From positions 744,001 through 808,000 of the forward strand of contig NZ_BSPQ01000001.1 of the NCBI RefSeq assembly GCF_030161115.1: a stretch of DNA of 64,000 nt. Direction: 5' to 3'. The stretch is from Psychromonas marina. GTDB taxonomy: Bacteria; Pseudomonadota; Gammaproteobacteria; Enterobacterales; Psychromonadaceae. Numbering within the stretch: position 1 is the stretch's first letter; each line of letters opens with the position of its first letter. The notes under the pieces were generated by a model. That model searched no databases and had not been told where the DNA came from. It saw nothing but the letters and a program-made list of their open reading frames with translations. Shown piece after piece: positions 56,534 through 64,000 of this stretch. The position numbers and the translations under genes were made by a program.

Positions 56534-57343
56534 TTAAACCAACGGTTGAAAACCATCGCTATCGGTTTGAGTTTGCTCTGCCGCTGTAGGTGAAGCGGAA
56601 AGTGGCGAACTCGCAGCAGGGGCGTCAAAAATTTGCGGCAATCTCTCTTCTAAATCACGACCAAAAGCGTAATACATTTTTTTGCGCAGATGTTTTACAG
56701 GTAGATTAATCAAGAATTTACTAACAACAAAGCCAACTACAAAAGCAACAAAAGCGCTACCATAGCTTTTATGCATATAATCAAATTCAGCAATATACTG
56801 AGGTGTATCGATGATGATGTAAGGCATGTTAGTAAAAAAAACACTGTATCCATAAGAGTCGAAATACACGCCTGAAAATAAGGCATTCCAAGCACAAAAA
56901 AGCGCAATAAAGAGTGCCATTACCCATTGCCACTTTTCAACTGTTGCCTTCCAGCCGTTCACTGGAATCATACGCTTAACAGTATTCGCCTTGGCATCTT
57001 CGCTTGTGTAACCAACATAGTCATTGGAGTGCACATAATAACCAAAGCGATACATCAGCTCTTTTTTCTTATCTTCGCGATATAACAAGCTAATATGATG
57101 GGTTGATGGGGGGATCTCAATATCAAAATCACTTCTTACCGTCTCAACTTTGCCTTTCTCGTCCTCTAAATAGAGCGTTGATCCTTCACTATCTTTTTTG
57201 CCACCCGCATAGGTTTTAGTGACAGTTATAAATTGATAGTCGTAATTATTATTGCCTACGTTAATTGTAGCATTGTGTGTTGCTTGCATGATTCCCTCGT
57301 TAATGACCTTAAAGTTATAGTAATTAGACATATTATCTACCAT
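56534..57343 (-). CDS. Unrecognised membrane protein with N-terminal soluble domain (first gene of pair)
   Basis: I do not recognise this protein of about 269 residues. The N-terminal 130 or so residues are soluble and beta-rich (NATINVGNNNYDYQFITVTK), with a YREDKKKELMYRFGYYV segment. Two clear membrane helices (WVMALFIALFCAWNALFSGV and FVAFVVGFVVSKFLINL) follow, with a hydrophobic loop between. The C-terminus is Pro/Ser/Ala-rich and flexible. A TTG at 57355 and ATGs at 57343 and 57331 are possible starts; none has a strong ribosome-binding site, so the start is uncertain. It reads 25 bases ahead of the 659-residue partner. Confidence 0.65.
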   Translation of the reverse strand: MVDNMSNYYNFKVINEGIMQATHNATINVGNNNYDYQFITVTKTYAGGKKDSEGSTLYLEDEKGKVETVRSDFDIEIPPSTHHISLLYREDKKKELMYRFGYYVHSNDYVGYTSEDAKANTVKRMIPVNGWKATVEKWQWVMALFIALFCAWNALFSGVYFDSYGYSVFFTNMPYIIIDTPQYIAEFDYMHKSYGSAFVAFVVGFVVSKFLINLPVKHLRKKMYYAFGRDLEERLPQIFDAPAASSPLSASPTAAEQTQTDSDGFQPLV

Positions 57344-57498
57344 AAGAACACCCAATTAATACCCTTAGTTTTCATATGGTTGAGATGTTATTTCAAATAT
57401 AACTTGTATTTTATTTTTATTTAATGACGCACACACAGAAAGATAAAAAAAAGACAAATACTTACAAAGTAATGAATATTAAGATTTAAAGCATATAA

Positions 57499-57537
57499 AA
57501 AAAGCCCCATTTTCATCAATTGAAAATGGGGCTTTTT
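57499..57537. terminator. Bidirectional terminator, right flank of the membrane-protein pair
   Basis: Arms identical to the left-flank terminator at 54470-54507 (16-base stem AAAAAGCCCCATTTTC) but with a different seven-base loop. It lies upstream of the pair's first gene and downstream of the tadA/small-protein transcript. Confidence 0.9.
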
Positions 57538-57577
57538 ATTAATACTTATACTATTCAAGAGCAGACGAATTAGGACT

Positions 57578-57612
57578 TACTGATAGGTGATAGCTAAAAG
57601 CTGACCGCTTAT
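57578..57612 (+). repeat. Short dispersed repeat, copy C (right flank of the membrane-protein pair)
   Basis: Contains ATAGCTAAAAGCTGAC, identical to copy A at 26249-26264, and matches the inverted copy B left of the cassette at 24 of 33 positions. It is directly next to the small gene at 57615. Confidence 0.6.
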
Positions 57613-57614
57613 TG

Positions 57615-57785
57615 TTAATCTTTCTTTTCAATAGTCACTTGAATATTTTTACTGTTACCTGCAAACCACTTCTGTACGTATAAACTACCAACGATTGGGG
57701 CTTGCCCCTCTTCTGGTACCTCTTTGTAACGTACGCTATTTTTAGTCTCTTTTTCTATCTCAAAATTAACGACTTTACTGGTCAT
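57615..57785 (-). CDS. Small conserved-looking protein of unknown function
   Basis: A 56-residue frame, ATG at 57785, stop at 57615. It begins MTSKVVNFEIEKETKNSVRY and has a GSLYVQKWFAG turn and the ending VTIEKKD; it is strongly charged and would form a small beta sheet. AAGGAA lies 7 bases upstream, inside the last codons of tadA, whose stop is only 2 bases before this ATG, so it is coupled to tadA. It resembles a class of roughly 60-residue proteins of unknown function that I recall from several bacteria; no reliable family name. Confidence 0.75.
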   Translation of the reverse strand: MTSKVVNFEIEKETKNSVRYKEVPEEGQAPIVGSLYVQKWFAGNSKNIQVTIEKKD

Positions 57786-57787
57786 TT

Positions 57788-58354
57788 TTATTCCTTACTA
57801 TTTAGCTCATCTTTTAATACTTGTGCTTTTAACGCTTGTTTTTCTGCTTTTTTCTCTTTACGGCGACGTTGAAAAAAATCACTCACTTTAGTGGCACACT
57901 GCTCGGCATAAATGCCAGCGGTGACTTCAATCTGATGATTTAATTTTTCACTACGCACCAAATCAAATACACTGCCTGCCGCACCGGTTTTATAATCACC
58001 AGCACCATAAACAAGACGTTTAATGCGAGCATGTACTAACGCGCCGGCACACATCGGGCAAGGCTCTAAGGTAACGTAGAGGGTACAATCAACTAAGCGA
58101 TAATTTTCTAGTGCCTTACCGCCATTGCGAATCGCCATGATCTCTGCATGTGCACAGGCATCATGGTTTAAAATAGACAGATTCCAGCCTTCAGCGATCA
58201 CTTGATCATCTTTGACCAATACCGCCCCCACTGGAATCTCATTTTCTCGCTCTGCGTTATCAGCAATTGATAGCGCATAAGCCATCCATTTTTCATCTAT
58301 TTTTTGTTGCTCTAAAAGTTGTTCTTCTGTTTCTACTAATTTCTGTTCTGACAC
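57788..58354 (-). CDS. tadA: tRNA-specific adenosine deaminase TadA
   Basis: Zn-dependent deaminase that converts A34 of tRNA-Arg(ACG) to inosine. 188 residues. The catalytic HAEIMAIRNGGK and PCPMCAGALVHARIKRLVYGA motifs are intact, followed by the TadA-specific basic C-terminal helix (FFQRRRKEKKAEKQALKAQV). The start is GTG overlapping the pilD stop (TAGTG), like the adaptor-pump junction in the efflux operon. It precedes the small gene with a 2-base gap. Confidence 0.95.
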   Translation of the reverse strand: MSEQKLVETEEQLLEQQKIDEKWMAYALSIADNAERENEIPVGAVLVKDDQVIAEGWNLSILNHDACAHAEIMAIRNGGKALENYRLVDCTLYVTLEPCPMCAGALVHARIKRLVYGAGDYKTGAAGSVFDLVRSEKLNHQIEVTAGIYAEQCATKVSDFFQRRRKEKKAEKQALKAQVLKDELNSKE

Positions 58355-59226
58355 TACAGTACCAACGAATAATAAAGTGCATTAAGCTCAGTACCATAAA
58401 CCAGATATAACCAACCCGCAATGGCAAGATAAGGGCCAAATGGCATAGGACGGCTCTGCTTATCTTTAGAAGCGGCTATCACTGCAATACCGATAATTGC
58501 ACCTGCAAAAGAGGAAAGCAAAATAATCAATGGTAATGCTTGCCAACCAAACCAAGCACCTAGAGCGGCGAGTAATTTAAAGTCACCATAACCCATGCCC
58601 TCTTTGCCAGTAATTAGTTTAAAGCCCCAGTAGATAGACCATAGACTCAGATAACCAAACGCGGCACCTAAAACTGCATCAGTTAAACCAACAAATGTGC
58701 CCGAAATATTGATAATTAAACCTAACCAAAGTAATGGTAAGGTCAATTGATCTGGCAGAAGCATGGTATCAAAGTCAATAAAGGTGAGGCTGATTAACAC
58801 CCATGTAAATATCAGAGCAAACAGTAAAGGCCAACCAAATGGGACAACCATTGCAACCGCTAACGACATAAACCCGGTTAACAGTTCAATGCTTGGGTAA
58901 CGTTTACTAATTTTACAGCCACAATGTTTGCAACAGCCCTTTTGCACTAACCAACTAATTAAGGGAATATTCTCATTAGAGCCAATCAGATGATTACATT
59001 GCGGACAACGCGAACGAGGAACAACAAGATTAAAGCGCTCATCCTCTGTTTTAATATTTGCTTCAGGGAAACACTCTGCACACTCAGCCTTCCATGAACG
59101 TTCCATCATCACGGGTAAACGATAGATAACCACATTTAAAAATGAGCCTACTAATACGCCAAGGATGATCACTGTTGCATAGAGCAGTTCAGGCACTTGC
59201 TCCATCAACATAATAAAATCATTCAT
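58354..59226 (-). CDS. pilD: Prepilin peptidase/N-methyltransferase PilD
   Basis: Inner-membrane aspartyl protease that cleaves and N-methylates type IV prepilins and type II secretion pseudopilins. 290 residues with about eight membrane helices. The N-terminal cytoplasmic zinc-binding region has CPQC and CKHCGC (with the characteristic GSNENIPLISWLVQKGCCKH stretch). The two catalytic aspartates are in FIDFDTMLLPD and GMGYGDFKLLAALGAWFG. Not next to other pil genes, but pilTU is elsewhere in the window. The stop overlaps tadA by one base. Confidence 0.95.
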   Translation of the reverse strand: MNDFIMLMEQVPELLYATVIILGVLVGSFLNVVIYRLPVMMERSWKAECAECFPEANIKTEDERFNLVVPRSRCPQCNHLIGSNENIPLISWLVQKGCCKHCGCKISKRYPSIELLTGFMSLAVAMVVPFGWPLLFALIFTWVLISLTFIDFDTMLLPDQLTLPLLWLGLIINISGTFVGLTDAVLGAAFGYLSLWSIYWGFKLITGKEGMGYGDFKLLAALGAWFGWQALPLIILLSSFAGAIIGIAVIAASKDKQSRPMPFGPYLAIAGWLYLVYGTELNALYYSLVL

Positions 59227-59240
59227 TAATTGTTATTACC

Positions 59241-59675
59241 TTACACTTCAACAGGTGGACAGATTTCATCATCTGTAAAGAAAAAGGCAATTTCACGAGA
59301 GGCAGACGCAGGGCTATCAGAACCATGCACCGCATTAAAACGCATCGACTCTGCAAAATCAGCTCTAACTGTCCCCGCATCGGCTTGCGTAGGATCTGTT
59401 TTACCAATCACTTCTCGATAATGAGTAATCGCATTCTCACCCTGTAAAACCTGTACTGTAATTGGACCAGAGGTCATGAATTCCACTAACCCATCAAAAA
59501 AAGGCTTACCTTTGTGCTCTGCATAAAAACCTTCTGCTTGTGCTTGTGTTAAGTGCAGCATTTTAATCGCAACGGGGGTTAATTGTGCTGCTTCGAAACG
59601 GCTTAAAATTGGCCCGATAAGTTGTCTACGTACAGCATCTGGTTTAATAATTGAAAGTGTTCTTTCTAATGACAT
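59241..59675 (-). CDS. ndk: Nucleoside diphosphate kinase Ndk
   Basis: Cytoplasmic kinase that balances nucleoside triphosphates by phosphate transfer via a phospho-histidine. From ATG 59675 the product is 144 residues, beginning [15 protein letters not shown]; the frame to 59726 is not used. The active-site His117 is in [11 protein letters not shown]. Other family residues ([24 protein letters not shown]) are present. It lies 14 bases upstream of pilD in the same direction. Confidence 0.96.
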   Translation of the reverse strand: MSLERTLSIIKPDAVRRQLIGPILSRFEAAQLTPVAIKMLHLTQAQAEGFYAEHKGKPFFDGLVEFMTSGPITVQVLQGENAITHYREVIGKTDPTQADAGTVRADFAESMRFNAVHGSDSPASASREIAFFFTDDEICPPVEV

Positions 59676-59752
59676 AATAATTACTTTTAAAAGATGGATT
59701 GTAAGCGCAATATAACCAGTAAACACTTCATCAGCAACAGGAATATAGCGTT

Positions 59753-60637
59753 ATGAGATGGCAGTTCACACTTCCTTTGATAAGAATGATACTCAAACCT
59801 GTATGGCTACTTAGCGCCCTGCTTTTGATAGGTACGAGCACAGCAATCGCTTTTTTCCCAGAGTCTCCTTCAGAATTAACACTACTGAGTCAAGGTAAGC
59901 AGCGCTATCAAGCAACCTGTCCGATACTTTCCAAGGTTATCTTAAGTGAAGAGTCACAAACGTTACCCATGCCATTTAAGTTATTAAACTGGAATATATA
60001 TAAGCAACAAGAGAAAAGCTGGCAACAAAGTTTACAAGAGTGGGCAACCAGCGCAGACATACTTACCCTGCAGGAAGCAAAGCTATCACCTGAATTAATA
60101 AATTTCAGTAAACAAAACAAACTATTTTATCTGCAAAATTATGCATTCAAACACAGCGGTTTTGTATATGGTGTTAACACCTTAAGTAAAGTAGAAGCGA
60201 TTTCTACCTGTGGAACAGCACATAGAGAACCGTGGATATGGGTTCCAAAAACCGGTATCGCAAGCACCTACCCAATTCAAGGAAGTGAATACCCACTACT
60301 GGTTATAAACCTGCATGGCATTAATTTCACTTTGACAGAAAAGCCATTAAAAAAACAAATAGAACCCTATCTTGCATTGATCAAAACACATCATGGACCG
60401 ATTATATTTAGTGGTGACTTTAATACTTGGAGTGAAGCAAGATTAGAAGGAGTAGAGCAGTCATTAATCGCATCTGGTTTTTCAGAAGCACTGTTTGATG
60501 AAGATAAACGCTTAACCATCTTTGGTTTACCCTTAGATCATATCTTTTTCCGTGGGTTAAAAGTGCTTGAAGCACAAAGCTTAGTAACAGATTCTTCTGA
60601 TCATAGCCCACAGCTCGTTACTTTTGATTTAGATTGA
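59753..60637 (+). CDS. Endonuclease/exonuclease/phosphatase family membrane-anchored protein (YafD-like)
   Basis: 294 residues. An N-terminal membrane helix (WLLSALLLIGTSTAIAFF) is followed by an EEP domain with LLNWNIYKQQ, LTLQEAKL (metal-binding Glu), FSGDFNTW and the final DHIFFRG and SSDHSPQLV histidine block. The conserved residues are intact, so a metal-dependent phosphodiesterase is expected, facing the periplasm or cytoplasm depending on topology. It resembles YafD of E. coli; substrate unknown. The gene is alone, upstream of the tRNA cluster but in the opposite direction. Confidence 0.8.
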   Translation: MRWQFTLPLIRMILKPVWLLSALLLIGTSTAIAFFPESPSELTLLSQGKQRYQATCPILSKVILSEESQTLPMPFKLLNWNIYKQQEKSWQQSLQEWATSADILTLQEAKLSPELINFSKQNKLFYLQNYAFKHSGFVYGVNTLSKVEAISTCGTAHREPWIWVPKTGIASTYPIQGSEYPLLVINLHGINFTLTEKPLKKQIEPYLALIKTHHGPIIFSGDFNTWSEARLEGVEQSLIASGFSEALFDEDKRLTIFGLPLDHIFFRGLKVLEAQSLVTDSSDHSPQLVTFDLD

Positions 60638-60759
60638 TATGGTTCAAATTATTCGATTAGAGACGAGTAATCAAAAAAATAAAAATTAGAAATCCAGAAA
60701 ATTTGTATTTTTGTAATTGGTTGTTTGGAATTTTTTTTTGATGGAGTGTTTTGTAAAAA

Positions 60760-60834
60760 TGGAGCGGCACAAGAGGTTCGAACTCTTGACCCCAACCTTG
60801 GCAAGGTTGTGCTCTACCACTGAGCTAGTGCCGC
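60760..60834 (-). tRNA. tRNA-Gly (GCC), copy 1
   Basis: 75 bases with encoded CCA and a complete cloverleaf: acceptor GCGGCAC/GTGCCGC, D stem GCTC/GAGC, anticodon stem CAACC/GGTTG around TTGCCAA (anticodon GCC), and T arm AAGAG-TTCGAAC-CTCTT. Sequence identical to the two other copies. Confidence 0.97.
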
Positions 60835-60843
60835 ATAATTTTT

Positions 60844-60911
60844 GCATCAAGAGGATACTCTTGACTCCAACTATTCTTGTCAATGTTGCTAACAAACGAA
60901 GCTAGTAAACG
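60844..60911 (-). pseudogene. Decayed tRNA-Gly remnant between copies 1 and 2
   Basis: Minus-strand remnants align along the functional copies. ACTAGCT comes from the acceptor/D region. TTGACAAG stands where the functional loop reads TTGCCAAG. GTTGGAGTCAAGAG and CTCTTG come from the variable and T arms, with the T loop shortened. The acceptor stem no longer pairs, so it cannot make a tRNA. Confidence 0.75.
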
Positions 60912-60935
60912 TATACTTTTAAAGTTCTTAAAAAA

Positions 60936-61010
60936 TGGAGCGGCACAAGAGGTTCGAACTCTTGACCCCAACCTTGGCAAGGTTGTGCTCTACCACTGAG
61001 CTAGTGCCGC
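60936..61010 (-). tRNA. tRNA-Gly (GCC), copy 2
   Basis: Identical 75-base tRNA with anticodon GCC in TTGCCAA and encoded CCA. It is separated from copy 3 by a 26-base A+T-rich spacer and from copy 1 by 101 bases that hold the decayed copy. Confidence 0.97.
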
Positions 61011-61036
61011 ATCTTTTTTTTAACAACTGAATAAAA

Positions 61037-61111
61037 TGGAGCGGCACAAGAGGTTCGAACTCTTGACCCCAACCTTGGCAAGGTTGTGCTCTACCACTGA
61101 GCTAGTGCCGC
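61037..61111 (-). tRNA. tRNA-Gly (GCC), copy 3 (promoter-proximal)
   Basis: Identical 75-base tRNA with anticodon GCC and encoded CCA; first in the transcript. A strong promoter with consensus -10 lies about 65 bases upstream. Confidence 0.97.
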
Positions 61112-61168
61112 ATATTCTGCATTTCATTCATACTTAGCGTTGGTCTCTAGCGAGGCCTGCTGCGTATG

Positions 61169-61203
61169 GGGTGCGATTATAGAGAGGAGGCGAATGAATG
61201 CAA
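61169..61203 (-). promoter_or_regulatory. Promoter of the tRNA-Gly cluster, stringent-type discriminator
   Basis: Minus strand: -35 TTGCAT, 16-base spacer, perfect -10 TATAAT (61181-61176), then the GC-rich discriminator CGCACCCC. This layout is typical of ribosomal/tRNA promoters that respond to growth rate and ppGpp. Confidence 0.8.
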
Positions 61204-61285
61204 GCTTTTTTTACTGTTTTTAGTGAATACAAAGCTTGCTTGCTGAGTTTTTGCGCAAATGAAAATTTTACGTTTAAAAATCAAA

Positions 61286-61822
61286 CTAAAATTTAAAAAA
61301 GTGCTCACGGTAGTACTGCAACTCTGAGATAGATTCGAGAATATCCATCATCGCCAAGTGTGAACCTTGCTTTTTATGACCCTTGGTCATTTCGGGTGCC
61401 CAACGACGCCCAAGCTCTTTAATTGTACTCACATCGATATTGCGATAATGGAAATGCGCTTCAAGATCTTTCATATAACGCACTAAGAAGCGACGATCTT
61501 GGCCGATACTATTACCACATAAAGGTGCAGCACCTGCTTCCGTCCATTTTTTCACAAAAGCGAGTGTCTCTTGCTCTGCTTGTGCACAGCTTATTTTGCT
61601 ATTAAGCACACGCTCCGTCAGACCAGATTCGCCGTGATGTGTTACACACCACTCATCCATTGCATCCATTTTCTGTTTAGATTCATGGATCACTAATTCA
61701 GGTCCTTTAGCGATGATATTTAAGTCGCCATCAGTCACTACTGTTGCGATTTCAATGATGCTATCGGTCTCAGGATCAAGCCCTGTCATCTCTAAATCGA
61801 TCCATATTAAGTTATTCTTCAT
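61286..61822 (-). CDS. orn: Oligoribonuclease Orn
   Basis: DEDDh-family 3'-5' exonuclease that degrades dinucleotides, including pGpG from c-di-GMP breakdown. 178 residues. DEDDh motifs: [14 protein letters not shown] (first Asp and Glu), [13 protein letters not shown] and [16 protein letters not shown] (catalytic His and Asp). It terminates the c-di-GMP pathway served by the HD-GYP protein in this window. Divergent from rsgA about 115 bases upstream, where an AGAGCGCTCT palindrome occurs. Confidence 0.96.
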   Translation of the reverse strand: MKNNLIWIDLEMTGLDPETDSIIEIATVVTDGDLNIIAKGPELVIHESKQKMDAMDEWCVTHHGESGLTERVLNSKISCAQAEQETLAFVKKWTEAGAAPLCGNSIGQDRRFLVRYMKDLEAHFHYRNIDVSTIKELGRRWAPEMTKGHKKQGSHLAMMDILESISELQYYREHFFKF

Positions 61823-61939
61823 GCTTATTGTGATCCTTTTTTCAACGAGAGAGCGCTCTTTTGCTTAATCATCAGCAAAATATAGTATGATACTTTATTA
61901 ATAGATATTGTGATAGTTAAGTAATCGTTAAGGAAGCCT

Positions 61940-62980
61940 GTGGCTAAGAAGAAAAAACTCAGCAAAAATCAAGTCCGTCGTGTTCAAACCAATCAAAATA
62001 ATCGATTGAAAAAAGATAAAAACAAACAATGGGACGAATCTGAACTTGGTGCACAACTTGAAGGCGTGGTCATCAGCCGCTTTGGGCAACATGCTGATAT
62101 AGAAGATGAAAACGGTAACGTCGAACGCTGTAATCTGCGTCGTGCGGTAAAATCATTAGTGACAGGCGATAAAGTTGTCTGGCGAGCCGGTAATGAATCG
62201 CATCAAGGTATCAGTGGTGTAGTCGAAGCTGTTCATCCTCGTACAACGGTACTTACACGTCCCGACTATTACGATGGCATCAAGCCGATTGCGGCAAATA
62301 TCGACCACATCATTATTGTGAGTTCAATTGCGCCTGATTTTTCACGCAATATTATTGACCGTTATTTAGTGGCCTGTGAAGATATCGGCATCACCCCTAT
62401 CATCGTGCTTAATAAAAGTGATCTGCTCGATGATGAATCACGCAAAATGGTTGATAATGAACTACAAAGTTACCGAAATATCGGTTATAACGTACTTTAC
62501 AGTTCAATGCATGGCGATGGTCTCGATAGCTTAAAATCGGTAATGAAAGATAAGATCAATATTTTTGTTGGTCAATCAGGTGTGGGTAAAACCTCGTTGC
62601 TGAATATGCTATTACCAGAAGTAGAAGCGGTAACCGGTGAAATATCTGAAGGCTCTGGTCTAGGTAAACATACCACGACTACTGCACGTTTATACCACTT
62701 CCCTGATGGAGGCGATCTCATTGATAGCCCTGGTATTCGCGAATTTTCTTTATGGCATCTTGCACCAGAACGCATTGCTAGCGGATTTATTGAATTTAGA
62801 GAACATCTAGGTGGCTGTCGTTTCCGTGATTGTAAACATAAGATCGATCCAGGCTGTGCATTAGTAGAAGCCGTTGATGCGGGTAAAATTGATAGAGCGC
62901 GTTATAAAAGCTTTTTACGTATTTTAGAAACCATGGATGATGCCAAAAATGCACGCCATCGTGATCCTAATACGCATTAA
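61940..62980 (+). CDS. rsgA: Ribosome small-subunit-dependent GTPase RsgA
   Basis: Circularly permuted GTPase that checks 30S maturation. 346 residues from a GTG start with AAGGA upstream. An N-terminal Lys-rich stretch and OB fold (about 35-105) precede the GTPase core in permuted order: NKSD (G4) before [12 protein letters not shown] (G1), then [11 protein letters not shown] (G2) and DSPGIREF (G3). A C-terminal zinc region has [14 protein letters not shown]. The orn-rsgA-psd neighbourhood is common in gammaproteobacteria. A hairpin near 62987 may end the transcript. Confidence 0.96.
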   Translation: MAKKKKLSKNQVRRVQTNQNNRLKKDKNKQWDESELGAQLEGVVISRFGQHADIEDENGNVERCNLRRAVKSLVTGDKVVWRAGNESHQGISGVVEAVHPRTTVLTRPDYYDGIKPIAANIDHIIIVSSIAPDFSRNIIDRYLVACEDIGITPIIVLNKSDLLDDESRKMVDNELQSYRNIGYNVLYSSMHGDGLDSLKSVMKDKINIFVGQSGVGKTSLLNMLLPEVEAVTGEISEGSGLGKHTTTTARLYHFPDGGDLIDSPGIREFSLWHLAPERIASGFIEFREHLGGCRFRDCKHKIDPGCALVEAVDAGKIDRARYKSFLRILETMDDAKNARHRDPNTH

Positions 62981-62986
62981 CAATGT

Positions 62987-63013
62987 AAATACTCGATTTT
63001 TTATTGAGTATTT
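62987..63013 (+). terminator. Hairpin between rsgA and psd
   Basis: Stem AAATACTC/GAGTATTT with an 11-base U-rich loop just after the rsgA stop. A second hairpin GCACCT/AGGTGC (63031-63053) lies between it and the psd ribosome-binding site. Weak as a terminator; possibly a leader structure of psd. Confidence 0.45.
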
Positions 63014-63081
63014 AACCACTATTTATAAACGCACCTCACTTATTAAAAGGTGCAGAGTAATTAATTAAGATAGAGAGCAAT

Positions 63082-63972
63082 ATGATCGATAAATTAAAAA
63101 TTGTTGGCCAATACATTTTACCGAAACACCTTTTATCACGTTTAACCGGTAAATTAGCAGCAGCAAAAGCGGGTAAGTTAACAACTTTTTTGATTAAGCA
63201 GTTTATCGCAAAATTCAAAATTGATATGAGTGAAGCGAAACACTCAGATCCTGAGTATTTTGACACCTTTAATGACTTCTTTACACGTGAACTTAAAGCT
63301 GACGCTCGTAGCGTCGTTGAGGGTGATAACAATCTAGCTACGCCTGTCGATGGTAAAGTTAGCCAACAGGGTGATATCAAAGAAGGACGCATCTTCCAAG
63401 CTAAAGGCCATGATTTTAGTTTACGTGAACTTGTCGGTGGACGTGACGATGTGGCTGCGCCCTTTGATGAAGGTATTTTCTCAACGGTTTATTTAGCACC
63501 AAAAGATTACCACCGTATTCATATGCCAATCACAGGGAAATTAGAGCAGTTAATATTCATCCCTGGTGATCTGTTCTCTGTTAACCCATTAACCGCTGAA
63601 AACGTGCCGAACCTATTTGCGCGCAATGAACGTGCCGTTGCTATTTTCTCAACGGCTATCGGCCCAATGGCGGTGGTATTAGTCGGTGCAACCATCGTAG
63701 CGAGTATCGAAACAGTTTGGGAAGGCACACTAAAAGGTAAAGAGATTAAATACTGGGATTACAGCGAGCAAGATATTACCCTTGAAAAGGGTGATGAGAT
63801 GGGCCGCTTTAAACTGGGCAGTACGATTGTTGCACTATTTCCAAAGGGCAGCATCGACTTCTCTGAAGAGCTTGAAGCAGGTTCAGTAACACGTTTAGGC
63901 GAGTTATTTGCGACCGTAAAACAAGCCCCTGCAGAGTCAGTAATAGAAGATACAGAAGAATCTGAAAAATAA
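63082..63972 (+). CDS. psd: Phosphatidylserine decarboxylase proenzyme Psd
   Basis: Inner-membrane pyruvoyl-dependent enzyme that makes phosphatidylethanolamine from phosphatidylserine. 296 residues. The self-cleavage site LGST is at 245-248, where Ser247 becomes the pyruvoyl group. Other segments are NDFFTRELKADAR, ATPVDGKVSQQG and DYHRIHMPITGKL (with the conserved histidines). The frame ends 28 bases before the window end with an acidic tail (SVIEDTEESEK) slightly longer than usual. Completes the orn-rsgA-psd group. Confidence 0.96.
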   Translation: MIDKLKIVGQYILPKHLLSRLTGKLAAAKAGKLTTFLIKQFIAKFKIDMSEAKHSDPEYFDTFNDFFTRELKADARSVVEGDNNLATPVDGKVSQQGDIKEGRIFQAKGHDFSLRELVGGRDDVAAPFDEGIFSTVYLAPKDYHRIHMPITGKLEQLIFIPGDLFSVNPLTAENVPNLFARNERAVAIFSTAIGPMAVVLVGATIVASIETVWEGTLKGKEIKYWDYSEQDITLEKGDEMGRFKLGSTIVALFPKGSIDFSEELEAGSVTRLGELFATVKQAPAESVIEDTEESEK

Positions 63973-64000
63973 GCCGAAAATAGAAACGCTTTCTGGGGCT

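Noticed and set aside
61849-61861. AGAGCGCTCT palindrome between orn and rsgA as an operator
   Set aside because: Short self-complementary sequence without a second copy or a recognised regulator; could be chance.

Overview
The window looks like core chromosome of a marine, A+T-rich gammaproteobacterium of the Psychromonas/Moritella/Shewanella/Vibrio kind. The basis is the RfaH, GlpG, SrmB, Orn, Rep and MltF orthologues, the pilU-pilT/yggS-proC-yggT-rdgB-hemW synteny, an NhaD antiporter, two OmpC-type porins and a GlcNAc-type PTS. Psychromonas is my best guess, inferred from protein flavour only. I see no phage, insertion sequence or CRISPR array.

Layout. 1-3.9 kb, minus strand: the start of a surface-polysaccharide operon (wbpA, wbpB, wbpD, wbpE-like) that makes a diacetamido uronic acid nucleotide sugar, divergent from rfaH and glpG. 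5.5-12.1 kb: a FliL-like orphan, ubiC-ubiA, a Cys-tailed flavin disulfide oxidoreductase, a peroxiredoxin-glutaredoxin hybrid with a good OxyR-like site upstream, and rep. 12.2-19.1 kb: nhaD, then two copies of a porin + DUF2057 pair, each with an intrinsic terminator between its two genes. 19.4-22 kb: cobT-cobS-cobC for cobalamin nucleotide-loop assembly. 22.2-26.1 kb: an HD-GYP response regulator, srmB and yaaA. 26.3-33.2 kb: pilT-pilU, divergent from yggS-proC-yggT-yggU-DUF4426-rdgB-hemW. 33.2-42 kb: a two-component system, a NagE-like PTS permease, a hydratase-family enzyme, cardiolipin synthase, and a PAS-GGDEF-EAL protein whose EAL domain is degenerate. 42.1-49.1 kb: purL, mltF, a GNAT enzyme and a CBS-pair protein. 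49.3-54.4 kb: a TetR-MFP-RND efflux operon. 54.5-57.3 kb: two unrecognised membrane proteins flanked on both sides by matching terminators and inverted copies of a short repeat. 57.6-59.7 kb: a 56-residue unknown protein, tadA, pilD and ndk. 59.7-64 kb: an EEP-family protein, three identical tRNA-Gly genes with a decayed fourth copy between two of them, orn, rsgA and psd.

How the genes work together. WbpA, B, E and D form one pathway that RfaH probably antiterminates. PilT, PilU and PilD serve type IV pili. CobT, CobS and CobC act in consecutive steps. The peroxiredoxin hybrid, the neighbouring oxidoreductase and YaaA suggest peroxide defence. The HD-GYP protein and the degenerate GGDEF-EAL protein are c-di-GMP enzymes or sensors.

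The strongest candidates for something undescribed are the flanked two-membrane-protein cassette (54.43-57.61 kb), the duplicated porin-attenuator-DUF2057 module (14.0-19.1 kb), and several structured intergenic elements: the porin upstream element, the nagE operator-like palindrome, the alternative terminators behind the hydratase gene, and the yaaA leader hairpin.
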